Origin: CAZSTA01 sp964609495 [NCBI: uncultured bacterium]
GTDB taxonomy: Bacteria > CAZSTA01
NCBI GenBank assembly: GCA_964609495.1
Contig: CAZSTA010000130.1
Coordinates: 1 to 10,411 of the forward strand
Direction: 5' to 3'
DNA: 10,411 bases
Each line of letters begins with the position of its first letter. Position 1 is the stretch's first letter. A program made the translations under genes and the position numbers. Shown piece after piece: positions 5,000-10,411 of the stretch. The notes under the pieces were generated by a model that was not told the DNA's origin, did no database searches, and saw nothing but the letters and a program-made list of their open reading frames with translations.

Positions 5000-7570
5000 A
5001 TGTTTGGAGATAGTGATATAAAGTTACCTCTCGTTATCTCTCTTATCATTCATTCTTTGTTGCTTATCGTATTTTCTTATATTGTATTTACCCCTGTAGA
5101 GGAGGAGGAATTAATAAGTATAAATCTTGTAGAGCTGATAGATACCTCTATTCCTCAACTTGAGGAGTCTACTCTCGTCGCCACTCAACCAGAGAAGCCC
5201 GAGGCCGAGGAAATTCCCGAGAGTTCTACTTCAGAGGAGAGGATATCTGCTATCCCTGAGGTGGTAACTGAAAAGGAAGTAACAGAGGCCAAAGTCTCGA
5301 GTGAGAAAGTAGAACCCTTAAGTGAAATAGGAGGGGTAGAGGGGAGGATTCCTCCCCCTATAGAAACGAATATCGTTCCCGAAGAGGGGGAGATAGCTCA
5401 AGCTCAGGTCAAGCCCGAGGTGAGTGTGAAAGAGGGATCTACCTTCCCTGCTGCTAAAGTGCCGACAGTTATTAAAGAGGAGCTCAAGGAAAAGTCCGCC
5501 CTTGAGCTATCTAGGGAGGAAGTAGCTGCTCCTCAGCCTTCTCTACCCTCTGTTGCAGTGAAGAGTGCTTCTCAAGGCGGGGGGGAGGAACTGGCTCCTA
5601 AGAAAGGAGAGACTATCACCGAGAGCATAGTTAGAGTCATCACTAAGAAGCTCTCGGAGATAGGTATTGCTCCCACTGTTAGCGAGAAAAAGTTATCCTC
5701 CGATGAAACTTCTGTGGCAAAGCTTGAGACCCCCCTTGAGGTGGGAGCAAGGGAGGTATCATCTGAGATTAGGGAGAGTTCCGCTTCTGAAGAGGTCGAA
5801 AAGGGATTGGGAGTAAAGGGGGAAGAAGTTTCTCCTGTAGTTACCTCTCAGGAGGTTGATAAGAGGGAGAGTGCTGTTGTCCCAAGTGGTGCTAAAACTC
5901 CCAATGTTATCATCTCTAAGGAGGAAGTGCCTGTAGTATCTCTTCCTAAGGCGAAGGACGAGAAAGGGCTGTCGGAACGAGGAGAGGTTTTGAAAAAGCC
6001 TCAAAAAGAGGCGGAGAAGATAGAGAGCTCGGAGGGTTCAAAGGTGGATGTTATCGGTTCGGCGATCCCTGAGGAAAAGGTTTCTGAGGAAAGAAGGGTA
6101 CCCGAAAAGGTAGGGGGACCTGCGGTGATTAAGGGGGAGATAGGGGGCAAGGGAACTGAGGAAGCCAGTGATGTCTCGGAAGATATAGTGCTTGAGAAGC
6201 CTCAGAAGGTTAAGGAGGTAGGGAAGGAGGAGATATCAGCCCCTCAGAAGATTGAGACTGAGATAGGTGAGCCACTTGTTTCTGGGAGGAAACAAATCGA
6301 GGAGAAGATAATCCAGCCCAAAGCTTCCCCGGTACTTAGGGAGATCGAGGAAGCCCAGGAGAGAAAGACAGAAGAGGTCGAGGCTCTTAAGAGAGGGGAG
6401 GATATTGAAAAACCTCAAGGCAACGAGGTTGTTCCCTCAGAGGAAGAGGAGAGATATGGTAAAGAGGAGGTGAGTGAACTCGAGGTTGTAAAGGTGATTA
6501 GTGGTCCTGAGGAACTGCCTAAGAAGGAGGTTCTGTCTGAACTCGATATTACTCCTCAAGTTAAGGATGAAGGGGGAGAAGTTCAGAAGGAGACTAAGGG
6601 GGAGGCAGAGGAGGAGAGAATTGCCACTGTCCATAAAAAACCTCGAGAGGAGGAAGTAGTCGAGCAAAAGATTTCCTCGAAGATGGAGGAAGTGGAACCA
6701 CCCTCGCGAAGAGAGGTTACTGAGCCGACTGTTTCTAAGGAGATCCCTAATGATCAATGGATGACAAAAGGGATGATCATTAAGCAGGGGAAAGACGAGA
6801 GGCAAGGAGTAATAGTCGTCTCTCAAAAGGAGGCTCCTACTATGAAGATATCTTCCTCCATTGAAGAAGCAGGAGATGTGAAATCAGGTGGTAAAACCGC
6901 TCCTATAATAGAGGAGAGCTCTCGAAGAACTGAGAAGTTTGAGGATAGTGGCGAGATTATCCCGAAGGAGGAGATAGCTAAAGCTAGTCAGATATTATCT
7001 GTCATAGAAGAGGGACAGAAGGAGATAGTGGCGATACCTATCTCCGAGAGGAAAGCCACTAAAGAGCCTATTCAAGAGAGGATCGATCTAAAAGCATCGG
7101 AGAAGAAGGAACAGATCTCAGCGCCAGAGAAGGGGGCTCCTATAATCGAAGAGCGGAGGGAAACCCTGATTGTCCCTGAAAAGTCGGAGCCAGAGAAGAA
7201 GGAAGCTATGGAGATGGGTGAGACCCCTCGAAAAGGAAAGTTGGAGGAGATTGTCTCTTCTAAGGAGAGGCCTAAGATCACGATAGAATTGGGTAAGCCT
7301 AAGGTCAAATCCGATTTCTATCCTGCTTTCGTGCGTCCAGTGGCGATCGAGTATCCTCAATGGGCTCAGGAGGAGGGAATTGAGGGAGCAATGGAATTGA
7401 CTGTTTTGGTGGGGAGCGATGGAAAGGTGATGGAAGTCAATATTAGTAGGACTTCGGGACATAAAAAGCTCGATCTTGTAGCAGTGGAGGCTTTACAACA
7501 GGCTCAATTTACCTCCTATGAAACGCAATATATAGTTAAGATACTGATAAAATTCACTTTAGGAGGTTAG
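5000..7570 (+). CDS. Giant TonB-like energy transducer with ~735-residue charged linker
   Basis: The product is 856 residues. The N-terminus has one membrane helix (about 11-31) containing Ser14-x3-His18, the motif by which TonB proteins contact ExbB/ExbD, followed by the I-N-L-V-E-L strand common after TonB anchors. The C-terminal TonB domain occupies about 771-856, with Y-P at 785-786, G-x-x-G-x-(M/V)-x-L-x-V-x-V-x-x-D-G-x-V, then S-S/T-G and D-x-x-A-V-x-A-L. TonB carries proton-motive energy from the inner membrane to outer-membrane transporters. Between the two ends, residues 36-770 are low-complexity Glu/Lys/Val/Pro/Ser sequence without cysteine and with one tryptophan (Trp587); typical TonB linkers are a small fraction of this. 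No exbB/exbD or receptor gene is in the window, so TonB function is inferred from the two end domains. Its last codons carry the SD of the next gene. Confidence 0.88.
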   Translation: MFGDSDIKLPLVISLIIHSLLLIVFSYIVFTPVEEEELISINLVELIDTSIPQLEESTLVATQPEKPEAEEIPESSTSEERISAIPEVVTEKEVTEAKVSSEKVEPLSEIGGVEGRIPPPIETNIVPEEGEIAQAQVKPEVSVKEGSTFPAAKVPTVIKEELKEKSALELSREEVAAPQPSLPSVAVKSASQGGGEELAPKKGETITESIVRVITKKLSEIGIAPTVSEKKLSSDETSVAKLETPLEVGAREVSSEIRESSASEEVEKGLGVKGEEVSPVVTSQEVDKRESAVVPSGAKTPNVIISKEEVPVVSLPKAKDEKGLSERGEVLKKPQKEAEKIESSEGSKVDVIGSAIPEEKVSEERRVPEKVGGPAVIKGEIGGKGTEEASDVSEDIVLEKPQKVKEVGKEEISAPQKIETEIGEPLVSGRKQIEEKIIQPKASPVLREIEEAQERKTEEVEALKRGEDIEKPQGNEVVPSEEEERYGKEEVSELEVVKVISGPEELPKKEVLSELDITPQVKDEGGEVQKETKGEAEEERIATVHKKPREEEVVEQKISSKMEEVEPPSRREVTEPTVSKEIPNDQWMTKGMIIKQGKDERQGVIVVSQKEAPTMKISSSIEEAGDVKSGGKTAPIIEESSRRTEKFEDSGEIIPKEEIAKASQILSVIEEGQKEIVAIPISERKATKEPIQERIDLKASEKKEQISAPEKGAPIIEERRETLIVPEKSEPEKKEAMEMGETPRKGKLEEIVSSKERPKITIELGKPKVKSDFYPAFVRPVAIEYPQWAQEEGIEGAMELTVLVGSDGKVMEVNISRTSGHKKLDLVAVEALQQAQFTSYETQYIVKILIKFTLGG
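7561..7567 (+). promoter_or_regulatory. Ribosome binding site that fixes the selenoprotein start
   Basis: AGGAGGT overlaps the last sense codons of the TonB-like gene (Leu-Gly-Gly) and lies 7 nt before ATG 7575. It decides the start of the UshA-like gene upstream of the in-frame TGA and suggests translational coupling to the TonB-like gene. Confidence 0.85.
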
Positions 7571-7574
7571 GTCA

Positions 7575-8495
7575 ATGCTCGCTAGATTAAGTATAATCCT
7601 TTCAATATCTTTAATTTTCTTGACTAGTAACTTAGGTTGGGCGGAAGAGCCGTCGCTCACTATCCTCTATACTAACGATGTCAGCGGATATTTAGCCCCC
7701 TGTGGGTGAAGAATTCCTCTAGGAGGGGTGGCTCGGCGAGCCACGAAGATCAATTCTATAAGGGCGGTTGAATCCGATGTTCTCGTCCTAGAGGTCGGGA
7801 ATTCCATCTCTGGAGCGAGGCTAGCGAATCAGTTCAAAGGAAAGCCCAATATAGAGGCGATGAATCTTATGGGCTATTCTGCGATGGCTATAGGGGAGAA
7901 CGAGTTAATATTTCTAGGGATAGACAATTTAAAGGAAAGGGCTAAGGAGGCTAAATTCCCCTTTCTCTCAGCGAATATAGTGGAAGCAAAGACGGGGAGG
8001 ACTATCTTCACTCCCTTTATAATAAAGGAAATTGGAGATGAGAGGATAGCGATTATCGGAATTACCTCTGCTTCCATGCCCCAAACGGAACAGGACAGAT
8101 TAGGGATATCTCTGTTAGACCCGATAGACACAGCTAAGGGATATGCTGATATGTTGAGGAAGGATGTCGATTTGATAATTGTTCTCTCTAACTTGGGATA
8201 CAGTATCGATCAACAGCTTGCTCAACAGGTGGAGTCCATAGATGTTATCATAGGAGCGAATAATAGAAGCACTGAAGCCAAACCAGTGAAGATCAATGAA
8301 TCGATCATTGCTCAAGGTTATGTGCAAGGTAGGTATCTCGGATATCTTCGCTTAAAGCTGGCTGGAAAGGCACATGTCACATCTTACGAGGGAGAATTGA
8401 TAAAGTTAGATCCTGATATTGCTGATGATAAGGAAGCCAGCAAATTGGTGGAAAGATATGAGGAACTTTATGATAAGGAGATTGGTAATCGTTAA
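7575..8495 (+). CDS. Secreted UshA-like selenoprotein (in-frame TGA at 7707 read as Sec45)
   Basis: Read through the TGA at 7707-7709, this is one 306-residue protein. Residues 1-23 form a signal peptide ending L-G-W-A|E-E. Then come the metallophosphoesterase-type first strand, I-L-Y-T-N-D-V-S-G-Y-L, and P-C-G-U at 42-45, followed by L-G-G-V-A-R-R-A-T (49-57), the pattern of UshA/5'-nucleotidase-like proteins with a P-C-G-C motif. The downstream part stays homologous: M-G-Y-S-A-M-A-I-G-E-N-E, V-L-S-N-L-G and I-D-V-I-I-G-A-N-N-R. Most metal ligands are replaced (S37, N76, E108, N109, N206, N229, R231), so phosphatase activity is unlikely. Cys43 is the only cysteine, making a Cys-Gly-Sec redox motif plausible. 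The C-terminal 5'-nucleotidase domain is absent. A frame starting at GTG 7728 would lose the signal peptide and first strand. From memory, NCBI recognises a 'UshA-like (seleno)protein' family; I could not check this. Function is unknown, probably periplasmic redox. Confidence 0.88.
7707..7744 (+). promoter_or_regulatory. Selenocysteine codon and bacterial SECIS hairpin
   Basis: After the TGA (7707-7709) the mRNA forms a perfect 7-bp stem, GTGGCTC (7728-7734) with GAGCCAC (7738-7744), closed by the loop GGC (7735-7737). The loop begins 25 nt after the TGA and has G in its first two positions; both fit the known bacterial SECIS pattern recognised by SelB. A small CCTC/GAGG hairpin (7716-7726) lies in between. 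The two Arg codons in the element are CGG and CGA, whereas 12 of the 14 other Arg codons in this gene are AGA or AGG, as expected if RNA structure constrains codon choice. Confidence 0.82.
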
Positions 8496-8616
8496 TTCGA
8501 AAAACAGAAAATAGTAGTTAGCCAGTGGTGATACCTGATTACTAATAAGGAGATGGGAGATCGATAGGGATCTTAGTGTGAATTGGTTATAAGCAGAAAA
8601 TCTAAAATGTTCCTTG

Positions 8617-8637
8617 AATCATAAAATATTTATGATT
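8617..8637. repeat. AT-rich palindrome, possible operator
   Basis: Two 9-bp arms, AATCATAAA (8617-8625) and TTTATGATT (8629-8637), are exact reverse complements around a 3-nt centre ATA. The position, about 100 nt upstream of the zinc-ribbon start, suits a dimeric regulator binding site. No matching second copy was seen in the window, and AT-rich palindromes occur by chance. Confidence 0.35.
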
Positions 8638-8726
8638 TACAAAGGGTTAAAATTATGAACAGTCGATCTTGGAAGGGCGGATATTGAAGACAAAGTTCAG
8701 ATCAGCTCAACGAAGATCGGAAACTC

Positions 8727-8734
8727 AAAGGAGG
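8727..8734 (+). promoter_or_regulatory. Strong ribosome binding site for the zinc-ribbon gene
   Basis: AAAGGAGG lies 6 nt before ATG 8741. It decides this start over the upstream in-frame TTG at 8669, which has no good SD and would add 24 residues that do not belong to the domain. Confidence 0.85.
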
Positions 8735-8740
8735 TTTTAC

Positions 8741-9043
8741 ATGTTTGAGGATAAGGTTTTACAGTGTAGGGATTGCGGAAAGGACTTTGTCTTCACTGCC
8801 GGAGAGCAGGAGTTCTATGCCAAGAAGGGATTCAGTGACCCAGCTCGATGTCGAGACTGCCGCATAGCTAGAAAGAAAGCAAGAGGCGATTATGATAGGC
8901 CTCGGCAGATGTACGAGGTTATATGCGACGATTGCGGGAAAAAGACTATGGTTCCTTTCAAACCTCGGGGCGATAGGCCAGTATATTGCAAAGAATGCTT
9001 TGAGGCTAGAAGAAATAGAGATTCTAGAAGGTCTGATTTCTAG
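8741..9043 (+). CDS. Double zinc-ribbon protein (CxxC ... CxxC twice)
   Basis: The product is 100 residues from ATG 8741. It has two zinc ribbons. The first has Cys9-x2-Cys12 and Cys37-x2-Cys40 around F-V-F-T-A-G-E-Q-E-F-Y-A and G-F-S-D-P-A-R-C, the signature of the 'probable zinc-ribbon' family common in Chloroflexi, Firmicutes and many uncultured lineages. The second has Cys62-x2-Cys65 and Cys83-x2-Cys86 with the V-Y-C-K-E-C-F pattern. The linker (41-56) and tail (88-98) are rich in Arg/Lys, which would suit nucleic-acid binding, perhaps at the ribosome or RNA polymerase; this is inference and no precise function is known to me. The gene stands alone: a long leader lies before it and a terminator starts 23 nt after its stop. 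Confidence 0.88.
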   Translation: MFEDKVLQCRDCGKDFVFTAGEQEFYAKKGFSDPARCRDCRIARKKARGDYDRPRQMYEVICDDCGKKTMVPFKPRGDRPVYCKECFEARRNRDSRRSDF

Positions 9044-9066
9044 AGGAACAAGATGCTAATTTATAA

Positions 9067-9096
9067 GTCCGAAGGGTATTCTCTTCGGGCTTTTTT
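9067..9096 (+). terminator. Rho-independent terminator after the zinc-ribbon gene
   Basis: GTCCGAAG (9067-9074) pairs with CTTCGGGC (9083-9090), with one G-U wobble, across an 8-nt loop, followed directly by TTTTTT (9091-9096). This is a textbook intrinsic terminator and separates the zinc-ribbon gene from the aldo/keto reductase. Confidence 0.9.
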
Positions 9097-9177
9097 ATGA
9101 AATCTTGAGTTTGAGCCTCAGCACTTCCGAATATCTTACTGAATTTCGCTGGTTAGGTATTTAGAGAGGGAGAAGAT

Positions 9178-10134
9178 ATGAAAAGATCCGAATTAGGAAA
9201 TACAGGATTGGAAGTCACAGAGTTATGCTTTGGAACACTGATCTTTGGTAAGTTACAAGCGAATATATCTCCTGAAGAAGGAGCTAGGGCGATTCGGAGA
9301 GCGAGAGAATTGGGGATCAACTTCTTCGACACAGCTCAGATATATGGGACCTATCCCCATCTTAGAGAGGGTTTAAAAGGAGATAAAGATGATTTAGTTA
9401 TCGCCTCCAAATCCAGAGTGAAAAGTTATGAGGAGATGAAAGATGCGGTGGAGGAGGCTTTGCTTGCTATGGAGTTAGAGCATATCGATATCTTCCATCT
9501 TCATCTTGTGAAATCTGACGAGGATTTACGGCAACGTGAGGATGCTTTAGAATGTTTACAGGATTACAAGGAGAGGGGAATAATCAGCGCAATCGGTATA
9601 TCTGCTCATTCACCCAAAGGAGTAAAAGCTGTATTGGATAGGGATGAGATCGAGGTTGTCTTCCCAGTTATCAACAAGAAGGGGATTGGGATCATAGATG
9701 GCACTTTCCAAGAGATGCTGTCAGTGATTAAGGCGGCGAAGGAGAGGGGAAAAGCTTTATACGCGATGAAGCCTTTGGGAGGAGGACATCTGATTAATGA
9801 CATCAAATCTTCTATAGACTATGTGAGGGGATTAGGGATATTTGATTCTATCTCCGTAGGAATGAAGACTCCTGAAGAGGTGGAGATGGATGTCGGAATA
9901 TTCGAGGGAGATGAGAACTATATAAAACAGGCTGAGAAATTAGGAATAATTAAGAGGACTCTCAAGAGATTGGTGATTTATGACACTTGTATTGCCTGCG
10001 GAACTTGTGAGGAGAATTGTGATCAGGGAGCTATCAAGGTGGTTGATAATAAGGCAAGAGTGGATAGAGATAAGTGCATCCTATGTGGATACTGTGCGAG
10101 TAGTTGTCCAGTATTCTGCATAAGGGTGGTTTAG
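9178..10134 (+). CDS. Aldo/keto reductase with C-terminal 2[4Fe-4S] ferredoxin domain
   Basis: The product is 318 residues from ATG 9178, with SD AGAGGGAG (9165-9172). Residues 1 to about 260 are an aldo/keto reductase TIM barrel beginning L-G-N-T-G-L-x-V-T. The catalytic tetrad appears intact: Asp51 and Tyr56 in D-T-A-x-x-Y, Lys78 in I-A-S-K-S, and His109 in I-F-H-L-H. Residues 268-318 are a bacterial-type ferredoxin with Cys271, 274, 277, 281 and Cys300, 303, 306, 310, enough for two [4Fe-4S] clusters. The first motif ends C-D instead of C-P, and an extra Cys314 lies near the end. Such fusions are common in anaerobes and presumably move electrons between ferredoxin and NAD(P)H-dependent carbonyl reduction; the substrate is unknown. 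It follows a terminator and is probably transcribed alone. Confidence 0.93.
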   Translation: MKRSELGNTGLEVTELCFGTLIFGKLQANISPEEGARAIRRARELGINFFDTAQIYGTYPHLREGLKGDKDDLVIASKSRVKSYEEMKDAVEEALLAMELEHIDIFHLHLVKSDEDLRQREDALECLQDYKERGIISAIGISAHSPKGVKAVLDRDEIEVVFPVINKKGIGIIDGTFQEMLSVIKAAKERGKALYAMKPLGGGHLINDIKSSIDYVRGLGIFDSISVGMKTPEEVEMDVGIFEGDENYIKQAEKLGIIKRTLKRLVIYDTCIACGTCEENCDQGAIKVVDNKARVDRDKCILCGYCASSCPVFCIRVV

Positions 10135-10411
10135 CGATAGAGGTGGTAATATTCGTCCTCTGAAAGATATAAACTTCTGAGAAATAGATTGGGCGTGAGT
10201 AAATACTGCCCAGAATTCATCTCGTTTATCCTCGTGAGCATGTAGAATATTGTGCTAGCGGTTTGAACTCCCTTAAATCACCCTCCCGTCTTGGTTTTTG
10301 CTGAATTAATAAGGCTATCAAAGAATCTTGCTAATTATCACCCTCCCCCTAACCCCCCCATCGAGGGAGGGGGGACGAGAAATAGGGCGAAGCATAGACT
10401 TAAGCTCTATC
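10135..10411. other. Non-coding region after the aldo/keto reductase
   Basis: No gene with a usable start and SD was found in these 277 bases on either strand. Weak stem-loops without T-tracts are present: AGAGG/CCTCT at 10139-10161 and TGGGC/GCCCA at 10190-10212. The right part contains the C/G-rich REP-like element described separately. No clear terminator follows the aldo/keto reductase. Confidence 0.5.
10277..10374. repeat. C/G-rich REP-like intergenic repeat with direct repeat ATCACCCTCCC
   Basis: ATCACCCTCCC occurs at 10277-10287 and again at 10337-10347, 60 bases apart. The second copy continues into runs of C (10353-10359) facing a G run (10369-10374), which can form a hairpin. Alternatively CCCTC (10341-10345) pairs with GAGGG (10363-10367). 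The form resembles dispersed extragenic palindromic repeats, but only one element is in the window, so its copy number in the genome is unknown. Confidence 0.45.

Larger units (their letters stand above)
8496..8740 (+). other. Intergenic region and leader before the zinc-ribbon gene
   Basis: These 245 bases hold no convincing gene. Near 8541-8567 is a stretch resembling the last codons of the preceding gene. A perfect AT-rich palindrome lies at 8617-8637. A possible 10-codon leader frame (ATG 8655 to TGA 8685-8687) is preceded by AAAGGG. CGATCTT (8664-8670) and AAGATCG (8713-8719) can pair just before the SD. No T-tract terminator follows the selenoprotein gene. Confidence 0.5.

Noticed and set aside
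6437-6826. Reverse-strand Leu/Ser/Arg-rich open frames opposite the TonB linker and the first SPOR gene
   Set aside because: GAG/AAG-rich coding sequence read backwards gives long Leu/Phe/Ser frames. No start signals or domains are present.
7707-7709. TGA as a nonsense mutation making the UshA-like gene a pseudogene
   Set aside because: The frame is otherwise intact to 8495, the TGA replaces a conserved Cys, and a SECIS-compatible hairpin follows.
7728-8495. GTG 7728 as the start of the UshA-like protein
   Set aside because: It would remove the signal peptide and first strand, and the GTG lies inside the SECIS stem. ATG 7575 has a strong SD.
8669-8740. Upstream TTG start for the zinc-ribbon protein
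   Set aside because: There is no good SD, the extra residues do not resemble the family, and AAAGGAGG is perfectly placed for ATG 8741.
10139-10212. Terminators after the aldo/keto reductase
   Set aside because: The two short stems lack a T-tract and have long loops.
1-10411. tRNA, rRNA, CRISPR arrays, transposases, phage genes
   Set aside because: None was recognisable on either strand by reading.

Overview
The window comes from a bacterium. All eight supported genes, plus the tail of a ninth, lie on the + strand. Evidence for a diderm (outer-membrane) cell is a TonB-type protein with the S-x3-H membrane motif and a TonB C-terminal domain, together with two FtsN-like SPOR proteins. Evidence for an anaerobic or redox-oriented lifestyle is an aldo/keto reductase fused to a two-cluster ferredoxin and a gene whose in-frame TGA reads best as selenocysteine. 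One small gene (DUF951 type) belongs to a family best known from Firmicutes and Chloroflexi. The mixture points to an uncultivated diderm lineage on the Terrabacteria side, but I cannot name the phylum from this sequence alone. Coding strands are purine-rich, Arg is mostly AGA/AGG, and starts often carry strong GGAGG-type Shine-Dalgarno sequences.

Layout. 1-419: C-terminal end of a TolB-like PD40 beta-propeller protein made of near-identical 43-44 residue repeats. 515-2332: exported protein with 14 TPR units. 2342-2394: a perfect 15-bp inverted repeat. 2421-3311 and 3445-4746: tandem paralogous type II membrane proteins sharing an N-terminal anchor and two C-terminal SPOR domains; the second also has a carboxypeptidase-regulatory-like domain and two PEGA domains. 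A strong rho-independent terminator (3386-3414) lies between them. 4799-4993, 5000-7570 and 7575-8495 form a tight probable operon: a DUF951 zinc-ribbon-like protein, a very large TonB-like protein and a secreted UshA-like selenoprotein. 8741-9043: a double zinc-ribbon protein followed by a clear terminator (9067-9096). 9178-10134: the aldo/keto reductase-ferredoxin. 10135-10411: non-coding, ending in a C/G-rich REP-like element.

The most notable point is at 7707-7709. The UshA-like gene has a proper start (ATG 7575, strong SD), a signal peptide and a P-C-G-TGA motif exactly where homologues would be expected to have P-C-G-C. A 7-bp hairpin with a GGC loop sits 25 nt after the TGA, which fits a bacterial SECIS element. 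The same protein has lost nearly all of the metal ligands of 5'-nucleotidases, so Cys43 and Sec45 are probably the functional centre and it is probably a redox protein rather than a phosphatase.

How the genes fit together (inference): most of the window is an envelope cluster. TPR and PD40 proteins act as export-side scaffolds, the SPOR/PEGA proteins bind peptidoglycan, TonB spans the periplasm, and a periplasmic selenoprotein is co-translated with TonB. The last two genes look like independent units.
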